Positions 37,557-46,705 of a stretch of 64,000 nucleotides of DNA are shown piece by piece. Positions within the stretch are counted from its first letter, which is position 1, and every line of letters starts with the position of its first letter. Where the stretch lies: contig DATNAQ010000024.1 in assembly GCA_035607415.1 (NCBI GenBank), forward strand, positions 1 to 64,000. The letters are read 5' to 3'. The notes under the pieces are model-generated. The model was not told the origin of the DNA, did no database searches, and saw only the letters and a list, made by a program, of their open reading frames with translations. Source of the stretch: JAQBQH01 sp035607415. GTDB taxonomy: Bacteria; Myxococcota_A; Polyangia; Palsa-1104. A program made the translations under genes and the position numbers.

Positions 37557-37932
37557 GCCGGAGCGGCTTGTCGAGGAAGACGTCGGCGCCGGCGGACATC
37601 GCCGCGTCGCGCGCCGCGGGACCGCCGGCCGACAGCGCGATCACCGGCGTCGACGACTGTTGCGGGCGCGCGCGCAGGTGGCGCAAAAAGGCGGCGCCGT
37701 CCATCACCGGCATGTAGACGTCGAGGATGATGAGATCGGGATCGATCTCGCCGAGGCGCTCGAGCGCCATCTGCCCGTCGCCGACGACGTCGAAGATGAA
37801 GGCGACGCGCCCGCCGAGATCGCGTCTGGCGGCGCCGTCGAGCCCGTCGGTGATCAGCTCGGCGACGTGCGGGTTGTCCTCGACGAGGAGGACGCGCACG
37901 ATCCGCGGATGATCGGTCTCCGACTGCGCCAC
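37501..37932 (-). CDS. Stand-alone response regulator receiver
   Basis: 143 residues, one receiver domain: VLLVEDNPHVAEL (acidic pocket), LIILDVYMPVMDG (phospho-Asp), VIALSAGG and FLDKPLRLNEV (Lys). There is no output domain. Its 3' end overlaps the TPR metallopeptidase tail to tail by 56 bases, which is unusually long. It lies downstream of a histidine kinase and a lipoprotein on the same strand, with short gaps, so the kinase at 38995 is a likely partner. Confidence 0.88.
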   Translation of the reverse strand: MAQSETDHPRIVRVLLVEDNPHVAELITDGLDGAARRDLGGRVAFIFDVVGDGQMALERLGEIDPDLIILDVYMPVMDGAAFLRHLRARPQQSSTPVIALSAGGPAARDAAMSAGADVFLDKPLRLNEVMAAAVRLLSVPRPA

Positions 37933-37945
37933 GAGATCGAGCGTA

Positions 37946-38929
37946 TCACGGGTGACACTCGATGTCAGAAAGCGGCGCGCCGGCGAACATCGAAATCTCC
38001 GACGAGTTGGCGGGATCGTCGACGTGGGCCCAGATCGGCCCGTCGGCGACGCCGAGCTGGGACGCGCCGGCCGAGGTCTTGCGCCAGAACGCGACGCGCG
38101 CCCACAGGAGGCGCACCATCTTCTGCCAGTCGCTCGAGGCCTGCAGCGCGGCGTAGGTGCTGGCGTGCGCGGTGCGGGCGCGCTTCAAGTACAGCTCGAG
38201 GTAATAGATCGATGCGGCCACGCCGTCGCGCGCGCCGGTGCCGTTCTGCACCTGGTCGGCGACCGCGGCGATGCAGGCGAGGCCGTTGGTGAAGCCGGTG
38301 AGATCGTCCGCCAGCGCGGTCAGATCTTGCGAGCCCTGCTGGCCGGAGAGCGCGCCGTCGTAGACGTGGGTGGCGCCGTCGGTGATGTAGGGCAGGATCT
38401 CGCTGCGCGGGAAGGTCGGGACGGACGCCGGCTGCATCACGAGATCGGCGCGCATGAAATAGGCGAAGCTCGACGGGCCGGCGTGGGCGTAGTCGTAGAT
38501 GGAAGTTTCGGCGTTGCAGACCATCGAGAGCGACGCCATGAGCCCGGCGAAGCTCGAGGCGTCGACGAAGTTGCCGAGCTGCGAGTCGTTCTGTTGCGCC
38601 ATCATCAGCGCGTGGCCGCCGGGGATGCGCCGGTTGAGCGATTCGAGCACGTCGCTCTTCCAGGCCGACTGGGTGTACGCGGACGCGAGATCCGCGAGCG
38701 AGACCCCGGGGGAAAAGTCCTCGCTGTAGCAAGATGCCACGGGCGGCAAAGCGGCGTCGGTGTCGCCCGATCGCGGGCTCATGTCGTCGGCGCCGTTGCC
38801 GCCGACGCCGGCGTCGTCAGCGACGGGAATCGGACCGCCGCCGCCTCCGCCGGCGCCGCCGGTGTCGACGCCGTTGACGTAGAAGTTGCAACCGACGACG
38901 CACACGCTCGCGATGATTAGCCCACGCAC
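37946..38929 (-). CDS. Lipoprotein, unknown function
   Basis: 327 residues from a GTG at 38929; this start gives the signal VRGLIIASVCVVGC with Cys14 lipidated. A Gly-rich, Asp-rich linker (GGAGGGGGGPIPVADDAG, then ADDMSPRSGDTDAALPP) leads to a helical domain of about 250 residues (from residue 70) with no recognised family. It sits between a histidine kinase and a receiver gene, all on the minus strand, and could be an accessory sensor. That role is inferred from position only. Confidence 0.7.
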   Translation of the reverse strand: MRGLIIASVCVVGCNFYVNGVDTGGAGGGGGGPIPVADDAGVGGNGADDMSPRSGDTDAALPPVASCYSEDFSPGVSLADLASAYTQSAWKSDVLESLNRRIPGGHALMMAQQNDSQLGNFVDASSFAGLMASLSMVCNAETSIYDYAHAGPSSFAYFMRADLVMQPASVPTFPRSEILPYITDGATHVYDGALSGQQGSQDLTALADDLTGFTNGLACIAAVADQVQNGTGARDGVAASIYYLELYLKRARTAHASTYAALQASSDWQKMVRLLWARVAFWRKTSAGASQLGVADGPIWAHVDDPANSSEISMFAGAPLSDIECHP

Positions 38930-38994
38930 GCGCGCACGTGAATGCGTGTAGCGTGCCGTCGAGAACTGCGCGAAATCAGCTGCGCGCTCGCGTC

Positions 38995-40560
<1,566 letters not shown>

Positions 40561-40573
40561 TGCGTCCTTAGTG

Positions 40574-40579
40574 TATAAT
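40574..40579 (+). promoter_or_regulatory. Consensus -10 element TATAAT of the PEGA protein gene
   Basis: A perfect TATAAT in GC-rich DNA, 8 bases before the ATG at 40588. No good -35 is visible. The expected start is at or next to the ATG, so the mRNA is probably leaderless. On the other strand the overlapping TACACT may serve the kinase. Confidence 0.55.
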
Positions 40580-40587
40580 GGGCGGCG

Positions 40588-41835
40588 ATGCCCCGCTATT
40601 CGTCTGTCCTGGCGGCGCTCGTCGGCCTCGTCCTGGCTTCGTCGAGCGCCAGTGCCGCGCCCGATGTCAGCGTCGCCGTCCTCGGTCTCGAGCCGGTGGA
40701 CGTCCCCGAGCCGTTGGCGCAGCAGCTCACCGACGCGCTTCGCCAGCGCGCGTCGTCGACGAGCGGCGTGCGCACGGTGCAAGGCAAGGACCTCATCGAG
40801 GTCAAGATGGTCTTCGGCTGCGACGGCGAGCTGCCGGCCTGCATGGCGCAGGCGGGCAAGACGCTCGGCGCCGACAAGCTGCTCTACGGCACCGTGAAGA
40901 AGGGCGGCTCGAAGAACACGGTGACGGTCGCGCTCAAGCTCCTCGACGTGAAGACCGCCGTCGTCGAGAAGTTCGTGAACGACACGGTGCAGAAGCGCGA
41001 GCTCGCCGGCGCCAACGTCAACGCCGCCGCCGCCAAGTGGTTCGGCCAATTGCTCGAGGTCGAGGCCAAGCCGACGCTGACCGTCACCTCCGATCCGAGC
41101 GGCGCCAGCGTCACCGTCGACGGGCAGGGTTACGGACGCACGCCGGTGACGCTGCGCGATCTGTCGCCCGGGCCGCACCAGGTGGTGGTGTCGATGTCGG
41201 GCCGTCAGACGTTCAGCCGCAGCGTCGAGCTGCGCGCGGGCGGATCGCACGACGTCGTGGCCACGCTCGAGGCCGAGGCGCCGGTGTTGGTGCAGAAGCA
41301 GCCGATCAAAGCGCCCGAGCCGTCGCCGCTCATCTCGCCGACGCCCACGCCGGCGCCGACGCCGCTGCGCAACGAGCATGCGGGCCGCACCGCCAAGATC
41401 GTGGCCGGCGTGCTCGTCGGTGCCGCGGTGGTGACCGCGGGCGTCGCGATCTACACGTGGCGCAAGTACAGCGACCTCGAGACCTCCGCGCACAACGACC
41501 TCGAGGCGCTCAAGCCGATGCCGGTGCCGCAGCAGGATTCGAGCTTCTTCATGAATCCGTCGTGCAACGTACCGGCGGATCTCGCGGGATCGGCGGCGGC
41601 GACCAAGTTCAAGAACGACTGCAACTCGGGCAACAGCTTCGCCGCCACCACGACGGGATTGTGGGTGGCGACGGGCGCTCTGGCCGCGGCCGGCGTGGTG
41701 TCGTTCGTCATCGGCGACCGCCAGGCGGCGAAAGCGAAGGAGCGTAATAGCGCGAGCCTGATGAGGCAGTCGCTGCGCATCGCGCCGGTGTTTTCGACGC
41801 GGGGCGGCGGACTGACCGCTGCCTTCGAGTTCTGA
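40588..41835 (+). CDS. PEGA-domain exported membrane protein
   Basis: 415 residues with a signal peptide (cut near SASAA). The first domain (25-160) resembles a TolB-N/GNA1162-like fold found in Myxococcota proteins (VAVLGLEPVDVPEPLAQQL). A PEGA domain follows (about 165-235; SDPSGASVTVDGQGYGRTP). Then come a Pro-rich linker and two C-terminal helices (about 270-292, 352-375) with two cysteines between them. Probably a surface or periplasmic protein, role unknown. It diverges from the histidine kinase with overlapping promoters. Confidence 0.78.
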   Translation: MPRYSSVLAALVGLVLASSSASAAPDVSVAVLGLEPVDVPEPLAQQLTDALRQRASSTSGVRTVQGKDLIEVKMVFGCDGELPACMAQAGKTLGADKLLYGTVKKGGSKNTVTVALKLLDVKTAVVEKFVNDTVQKRELAGANVNAAAAKWFGQLLEVEAKPTLTVTSDPSGASVTVDGQGYGRTPVTLRDLSPGPHQVVVSMSGRQTFSRSVELRAGGSHDVVATLEAEAPVLVQKQPIKAPEPSPLISPTPTPAPTPLRNEHAGRTAKIVAGVLVGAAVVTAGVAIYTWRKYSDLETSAHNDLEALKPMPVPQQDSSFFMNPSCNVPADLAGSAAATKFKNDCNSGNSFAATTTGLWVATGALAAAGVVSFVIGDRQAAKAKERNSASLMRQSLRIAPVFSTRGGGLTAAFEF

Positions 41836-41889
41836 TCTGTGATCAGACTTCTTCGACCCTGATTCAGATTTACACCCCGAGAATTTGGC

Positions 41890-41895
41890 TATACT
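41890..41895 (+). promoter_or_regulatory. -10 element TATACT of the serine protease gene
   Basis: TATACT ends 6 bases before the ATG at 41902, and no Shine-Dalgarno is visible. This fits a leaderless transcript, as for several genes in this window. Confidence 0.45.
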
Positions 41896-41901
41896 GCGCC
41901 G

Positions 41902-43029
41902 ATGAAGCGATTCATTGGCCTTCTCGCAGTCGCTAGCCTTGCTGCTTGCACCGCGCCGGTCCCGGTCGATTCGACCGGACAGGCGATCATCAACGGCACC
42001 ACCGACAGCGGCGATCCCGCCGTCATCATGGTGATCGGGCAGGTCGGCACCTCGGGTCAGGCGAGCTTGTGCACCGGCGAAGTGATCTCGCCGCACGTCG
42101 TGCTCACCGCCGCACATTGCGTCTCGCCCGACACCGTCGGCGCGGGCGCGACGATCTCGGTCTACACCAAGGCCGATCTGACGGGCGCGTCGCAGGCCGA
42201 TCTGATTCCGTCGATGACCACGACGTTCGACACGATGTTCGACTCCAATCATCCGGAGAACGGCCACGATGTCGGCGCCGTCATCGTCGCCACTCCGCTG
42301 ACGATCGCGCCGGTGCCGTATCAGCGCGATCCGCTGCCGCAGACGATGGTCGGGCAGGCCACGCGCCTCGTCGGCTACGGCATCACGATGGCGAGCGACA
42401 CCATGGGCACCACCGCCGGCGTGCGCCGCCAGGCGCCGTCGCAGCTGGCGCACCTCGACGATCTCTTCGTCGGCCTGCAGGACGGCGCGCACGGCATCTG
42501 CGAAGGCGATTCGGGCGGGCCGGCGTTCATGACCATCGACGGCGTCGAGCGCATCGTCGGCGTCACCTCGTTCGGCTTCCAGAACTGCCCGCTCACGCCG
42601 CCGAGCGGCACGCCGCCGGGCTTCGTGGCAGGCAACGACACCAACGTGCAGACCTACGCGGCCAGCTTCATCGATCCGCTGGTGAAGATGTACGATCCGC
42701 CGGCCAAGGGCGCGGGCGCGATGTGCACCTCGAACGCCGACTGCGATCCGCTGATGTGCGTGCAGACCAGTGTCGGCAAGATCTGCGAGCAGTCGTGCGA
42801 TCCGGCGGCGATGCCGCCGACCTGCCCGGCGGGCACGCAGTGCACCAACGTCGACGGCGACAACATCTGCGTCGTGCCCATTACCGGCGGCGGCGGCTCG
42901 GGCGGCAAGGGCGGCGGCAAGAGCGGCGGCTGCGCCATGGCCGGCCAGGGCAGCGCGCCCGTCGGTGGGCTCGCCCTCCTCTTCGCGATGGTCGCGATCG
43001 TCGCGCTGCGCCGCCGCGCGCGCGCCTAG
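41902..43029 (+). CDS. Trypsin-like serine protease with MYXO-CTERM-like tail
   Basis: 375 residues. The catalytic triad of family S1 is present: His72 in LTAAHC, Asp123 in GHDVGAV and Ser204 in EGDSGGPAF. A Cys-rich linker (MCTSNADCDPLMC and on) follows the protease domain. The C-terminus is a Gly-rich stretch, GGCAMAG, a hydrophobic helix and RRRARA, as in the MYXO-CTERM sorting signal of myxobacteria. The N-terminal signal also ends in a lipobox (SLAAC, Cys16). The result is a surface-anchored, secreted protease. Start chosen at the ATG. Confidence 0.9.
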   Translation: MKRFIGLLAVASLAACTAPVPVDSTGQAIINGTTDSGDPAVIMVIGQVGTSGQASLCTGEVISPHVVLTAAHCVSPDTVGAGATISVYTKADLTGASQADLIPSMTTTFDTMFDSNHPENGHDVGAVIVATPLTIAPVPYQRDPLPQTMVGQATRLVGYGITMASDTMGTTAGVRRQAPSQLAHLDDLFVGLQDGAHGICEGDSGGPAFMTIDGVERIVGVTSFGFQNCPLTPPSGTPPGFVAGNDTNVQTYAASFIDPLVKMYDPPAKGAGAMCTSNADCDPLMCVQTSVGKICEQSCDPAAMPPTCPAGTQCTNVDGDNICVVPITGGGGSGGKGGGKSGGCAMAGQGSAPVGGLALLFAMVAIVALRRRARA

Positions 43030-43040
43030 CTCCGCAGACG

Positions 43041-43748
43041 CTAGAAGTTCAAAAAGGTGCGCTCGGCCGGGAGGCCGAAGCGCACCAGCTCGACGCGCAC
43101 GCCGTCGATCATCGACTTCATGCCGCACAAAAAGGCGACCGCGTTCTCCGTCGAGATCTCGTGCAGCTTCAGCTCGCTCGCCACCGTCTGCACGTAGCCG
43201 CGCGCGCCGGTCCACGTCGGCGACGCCTGCGACGCGCACAACACGAGGTGCACGCCGGCGCGCTCCCAACCGCCGTGATCGCCGACGTAGGCGAAGTCGC
43301 GATCGCTGCGCTGGCCGTAGTAGAGCGCGACGCGTCCGTGCGCGGCGCGATGATCGAGCACGTACTGCAGGAGCGCGCGGATGGGCGTGATGCCGGAGCC
43401 GGCGGCGAAGAGCAGCACGTCACGGCCGCGCGCGGCTTCGATGGGGAAGCCCTCGCCGAACGGCGCGGTCGCGTCGATGAAGCGGCCCGGCTGCGCGACG
43501 GTGATGATGGCGTCGGCGAGCGGCGTGCCGCGCTTGAGCAGGAGCTCGCCGGTGCCGTCGCCGCGCGGCGCGTTGCCGATGGCGAAGTAGCCGGGGCGAT
43601 GCTCGGGCGCGTGCAGCTTCACGACCTGGCCCGGCCGCGTGTGCGCCGCGGCGAGCGCGCCGAAGTCGAGCCGGATCGCGCGCATCGTCTCGGTCTCGTC
43701 CCACGCCTCGGCGACGCGCATTGGATGGTACGGCGGCTCGCCGGTCAC
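43041..43748 (-). CDS. Ferredoxin-NADP reductase-like flavoprotein
   Basis: 235 residues. An N-terminal FAD-binding barrel (PGQVVKLHAPEHRPGYFAIG) is followed by an NAD(P)-binding domain (LLFAAGSGITPIRALLQYVL, YYGQRS, ENAVAFLCGMKSMIDG). Members shuttle electrons between NAD(P)H and iron-sulphur or haem partners. No ferredoxin domain is fused. The start is a GTG at 43748, or ATG at 43721, which gives MRVAEAWD. It stands alone between a convergent protease gene and the NTF2-like lipoprotein gene. The partner is unknown. Confidence 0.85.
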   Translation of the reverse strand: MTGEPPYHPMRVAEAWDETETMRAIRLDFGALAAAHTRPGQVVKLHAPEHRPGYFAIGNAPRGDGTGELLLKRGTPLADAIITVAQPGRFIDATAPFGEGFPIEAARGRDVLLFAAGSGITPIRALLQYVLDHRAAHGRVALYYGQRSDRDFAYVGDHGGWERAGVHLVLCASQASPTWTGARGYVQTVASELKLHEISTENAVAFLCGMKSMIDGVRVELVRFGLPAERTFLNF

Positions 43749-43781
43749 GCGCTCCCCTCGCTCACGCTCCCCCCACGTCGA

Positions 43782-44198
43782 TCATGGTAGCTCGACGCGC
43801 CAGGTCCCGTCGACGAGCACGCAGGTCAGCGTCTCGCGCTCGTGGGCGGCGCCGCGCACCTCGACGGTGGCGCGATCGCCCGAGCGCGACAGCACGTCGA
43901 AGTCGACGGCGTGCCAGCGCGGCGGCGACCAGCCGGCGGCGACCAGATCGACCGGCCCGATCTCGCGCCGCCCCGCCGCTTGCGCCGCGCGCGCGGCATC
44001 GGCGGTGACGCGCGCGCGCGTGGCGGGGCCGAGCAGCGCCCACACCTCGTCGCGATCGCCGGCCTCCGATGCCTCGGCGAGCGCGCGTACGGCGCCCTCG
44101 GGCGAGCGCGCGCCGCAGCCGGCGAGGCCGGCGAGGCCCCCGAGACCGCCGAGCGCGAGCACGGCCGCGAGCACCGCCCGCTTTCCGCGTTCGCTCAT
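43782..44198 (-). CDS. Small lipoprotein, NTF2-like fold likely
   Basis: 138 residues. The signal ends in GLAGC (Cys28). The mature part begins with SPEGAVRALAEASEAGDRDE and continues VWALLGPATRARV, a helix pattern seen in NTF2-like/DUF lipoproteins, then beta strands (VDFDVLSRSGDRATVEVRG, TCVLVDGTWRVELP). Its start overlaps the stop of trpS (ATGA, 44195-44198). Ligand unknown. The longer in-frame extension upstream is a shadow of trpS. Confidence 0.7.
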   Translation of the reverse strand: MSERGKRAVLAAVLALGGLGGLAGLAGCGARSPEGAVRALAEASEAGDRDEVWALLGPATRARVTADAARAAQAAGRREIGPVDLVAAGWSPPRWHAVDFDVLSRSGDRATVEVRGAAHERETLTCVLVDGTWRVELP

Positions 44199-45172
44199 TC
44201 GTAGAGGCCGAGGGCCGCGCGCACCTTCTCGAGCGTGTCCTGCGCGAGCACGCGCGCCGTCTGCGCGCCGTCGCCGAGCACCTGACGAATGCGCTCGGGA
44301 TGCGCCTTCCACTCGGCGGCCTTCTCGCGGATCGGCGCCAGCACCTTCACCATGTTCTCGGCGAGCGCCTTCTTCGAGTCGATGCAGCCCCAGGCGGCGT
44401 TCTTGCAGTTGGCGTGATACTGCGCGACCTCCTCGGGCGGCGCGAAGTAGCCCTGCAGCGAGCAGACGTAGCAGGCGTCGGGGTGGCCCGGGTCGGTCTT
44501 CTTGAGGCGCGTCGGATCGGTGAAGGCGTTCTTGATCTTCTTCCGGATCTCGTCGGGCTCGTCGGCGATCTGCACGCTGTTGCCGAGCGACTTCGACATC
44601 TTCTGTTTGCCGTCGAGCCCCTGGATGCGCAGCGCCTTGGTGTGCATCGGCTGCGGCTCGGGGAAGACGTCGCCGAAGCGGCTGTTGAAGCGGCGGCAGA
44701 TCTCGCGCGCCAGCTCCAGGTGCTGCACCTGATCGTCACCGACGGGGATGCGGGTCGCGCGATAGAGCAGCACGTCGGCGGCCATGAGGATCGGATAGCT
44801 CATGAGGCCGGCGTTGATGTTGTCCGGCTCGCGCTGGCTCTTCTCCTTGAACTGCGTCATGCGCGACAGCTCGCCGTACGGCGTCACCGTCGAGAGGATC
44901 CACGCCAGCTCCGAATGCTCCGGCACGTGCGACTGCACGAAGAGCACCGATCGGTTGGGATCGATGCCCGACGCCAGCAGCTCCGCCGCGAGCGTGGTGA
45001 CTTTTTCCGGCATCTGCTTCGGGTCGTACGACTGCGTGAGCGCGTGCAGGTCGACGACGCAGTAGAGGCAGCGGTACTTGTCCTGGATCTCGACCCAGTT
45101 CTGCACCGCGCCGAAGTAGTTGCCGATGTGAAAACCGCCCGAAGGCTGGATGCCTGAAAACACCGTTTCCAT
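44195..45172 (-). CDS. trpS: Tryptophanyl-tRNA synthetase
   Basis: 325 residues. Class I signatures: the HIGN motif in PSGGFHIGNYFG and KMSKS in GKQKMSKSLGNS. GIQPSGG and DLHALT are typical of bacterial TrpRS. It charges tRNA-Trp with tryptophan in the cytosol. I use the ATG at 45172 (METVFSGIQPSGG); a GTG three codons earlier is less likely. Cys residues near 225-250 (DACYVCSLQG, HANCKNAAWGC) may bind zinc, as in one bacterial subgroup. Divergent from the Pro-rich lipoprotein. Confidence 0.97.
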   Translation of the reverse strand: METVFSGIQPSGGFHIGNYFGAVQNWVEIQDKYRCLYCVVDLHALTQSYDPKQMPEKVTTLAAELLASGIDPNRSVLFVQSHVPEHSELAWILSTVTPYGELSRMTQFKEKSQREPDNINAGLMSYPILMAADVLLYRATRIPVGDDQVQHLELAREICRRFNSRFGDVFPEPQPMHTKALRIQGLDGKQKMSKSLGNSVQIADEPDEIRKKIKNAFTDPTRLKKTDPGHPDACYVCSLQGYFAPPEEVAQYHANCKNAAWGCIDSKKALAENMVKVLAPIREKAAEWKAHPERIRQVLGDGAQTARVLAQDTLEKVRAALGLYE

Positions 45173-45183
45173 TGGAAGCACAC

Positions 45184-45189
45184 TATAAT
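45184..45189 (+). promoter_or_regulatory. Consensus -10 TATAAT upstream of the proline-rich lipoprotein
   Basis: TATAAT at 45184-45189 lies 43 bases before the ATG at 45233, which has its own strong AGGAGGG. The -35 is weak. This transcript would have a normal leader, unlike the leaderless cases nearby. Confidence 0.45.
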
Positions 45190-45232
45190 GAATAGCCTCT
45201 ACTTACGCAGCGTCGAACCTTCAGGAGGGATC

Positions 45233-46687
45233 ATGAGACGCACGTTGCTTGCCCTCGCCGTGTTGATCGGCGGGTGTGCGGAGTCACCGCCGCCTCCGGC
45301 GCAGCAGCCGACGCCACCGCCGCCCGCGGTGGTGTACGAGTCGCCGCCGCCCCAGCAGTATCAACCTCCGCCGGCCGAGCCGCAGTATCAGCCGCCGCCG
45401 GAGCAGCAGCCGCAGTATCAGCCGCCGCCGCCCGAGGGTCAGTACGCGCCTCCGCAGGACGACGTCGACTACGAAGATCAGCAGCCGCCGCCGTCGGAGG
45501 CCGTCGACGAATATCCCGTCGGCGAGCCGGAGGCGATCGCGGCGCCCGCGTCGCCGCCGCCGGTGTACGACGAAGATCCCGGCTACGCGCCGTACGACGG
45601 CGCCCTGTGGATCCACGGCTTCTGGCGCTGGCGCGGCGAGTGGATCTGGATCCGCGGGCGCTGGGCGCGTCCGCCCATGCCCGACTATACGTGGTGCGAT
45701 CCCTACTACGAGGTGCGTGACGGCGTCGTCGTGATCGTCGACGGCCACTGGGCGCGGCCGGGCGCCGTGTTCGTGCCGCCGCCGCCGGCGATCCGCGTGC
45801 GCGTGGTGCCGCCGCGGCCGGGCTATCGCGTCGTGCCGCCGCCGCGCGCGATCCACGGGCGCATCCTGCCGCCGCCGGCAGGCGGGCGCATCGGCGTGGT
45901 CGTGCCGGCGCCGTCGCCGATTCCGCGCGTGGTGACGCCGCCACGGCCGGGCCGTCCGCCGGTGGTGCCGCCGTCGCCGTATCATCCGGGCTCGGGCCCG
46001 ACGACGGTCACCGTGCGTCCGGGCGCGCCCGTGACGGCGCCGCCGCCGCACCGGCCGCCGGTGGTGGGGCCGGTCCGTCCGGGGCAGCCGTCGCCAGGGC
46101 CGTATCACCCCGCGCCGGGCGCGCCGCAGCCGGTCCATCCGGCTCCGACGCCGTATCACCCTGCGCCCACGCCGGCTCCGCAGCCGTATCATCCGGCGCC
46201 CACGCCGGCTCCGCAGCCGTATCACCCGGCGCCCACGCCGGCTCCGGCTCCATATCATCCGGCGCCCACGCCGGCTCCGCAGCCGTATCACCCGGCTCCG
46301 GGCGCGCCGCAGCCGATCCATCCGGCGCCCACGCCGTATCACCCCGCGCCGACGCCGGCTCCGCAGCCGTACCATCCGGCGCCGACGCCCGCGCCGCAGC
46401 CGGTGCACCCGGCGCCGACACCCGCGCCTGCGCCGTATCGCCCCGCGCCGACGCCGGCGCCGCAGCCGTATCACCCGGCGCCGCAGCCGTACCACCCGGC
46501 GCCGCAGCCGTATCACCCGGCGCCGACCCCCGCGCCCCAGCCGTATCACCCGACGCCGGCTCCGGCGCCGTATCACCCGGCGCCGGGCGCGCCGCAGCCG
46601 ATCCATCCGGCGCCCACGCCGCATCCGGTGCGCCCGGTCCCCGGCAAGGCGCCGCCGCCCGCGAAGAACGAGAGGGAGCACCACTAG
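45233..46687 (+). CDS. Proline-rich repeat lipoprotein with YXWXG-like region
   Basis: 484 residues; ATG at 45233 with AGGAGGG 5 bases upstream. The signal ends in LIGGC (Cys15). Residues 20-110 are Pro/Gln-rich. The region near 130-185 is aromatic and basic (WIHGFWRWRGEWIWIRGRW, then TWCDPYYEVRDGVVV, DGHWARPG), resembling YXWXGxW repeat proteins. From about 300 to 465 it consists of tandem PYHPAPTPAPQ-like units (about 15). An extended outer-surface or periplasm-spanning rod is likely. The DNA repeats may vary by slippage. Confidence 0.82.
   Translation: MRRTLLALAVLIGGCAESPPPPAQQPTPPPPAVVYESPPPQQYQPPPAEPQYQPPPEQQPQYQPPPPEGQYAPPQDDVDYEDQQPPPSEAVDEYPVGEPEAIAAPASPPPVYDEDPGYAPYDGALWIHGFWRWRGEWIWIRGRWARPPMPDYTWCDPYYEVRDGVVVIVDGHWARPGAVFVPPPPAIRVRVVPPRPGYRVVPPPRAIHGRILPPPAGGRIGVVVPAPSPIPRVVTPPRPGRPPVVPPSPYHPGSGPTTVTVRPGAPVTAPPPHRPPVVGPVRPGQPSPGPYHPAPGAPQPVHPAPTPYHPAPTPAPQPYHPAPTPAPQPYHPAPTPAPAPYHPAPTPAPQPYHPAPGAPQPIHPAPTPYHPAPTPAPQPYHPAPTPAPQPVHPAPTPAPAPYRPAPTPAPQPYHPAPQPYHPAPQPYHPAPTPAPQPYHPTPAPAPYHPAPGAPQPIHPAPTPHPVRPVPGKAPPPAKNEREHH
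46110..46640 (+). repeat. Tandem coding repeat (PYHPAPTPAPQ units)
   Basis: Imperfect DNA repeats of about 33 bases (for example CCGTATCACCCGGCGCC) run through the 3' third of the lipoprotein gene. Units are shorter in places (PAPQPYH repeated three times near 46470-46530), so the array has expanded and contracted. Confidence 0.75.
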
Positions 46688-46705
46688 CTCCCTCTCGGCC
46701 CGCCG

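Noticed and set aside
46110..46640. Regular repeats resembling a CRISPR array
   Set aside because: Repeats are coding PYHPAPTPAPQ units with no unique spacers, inside a lipoprotein gene.
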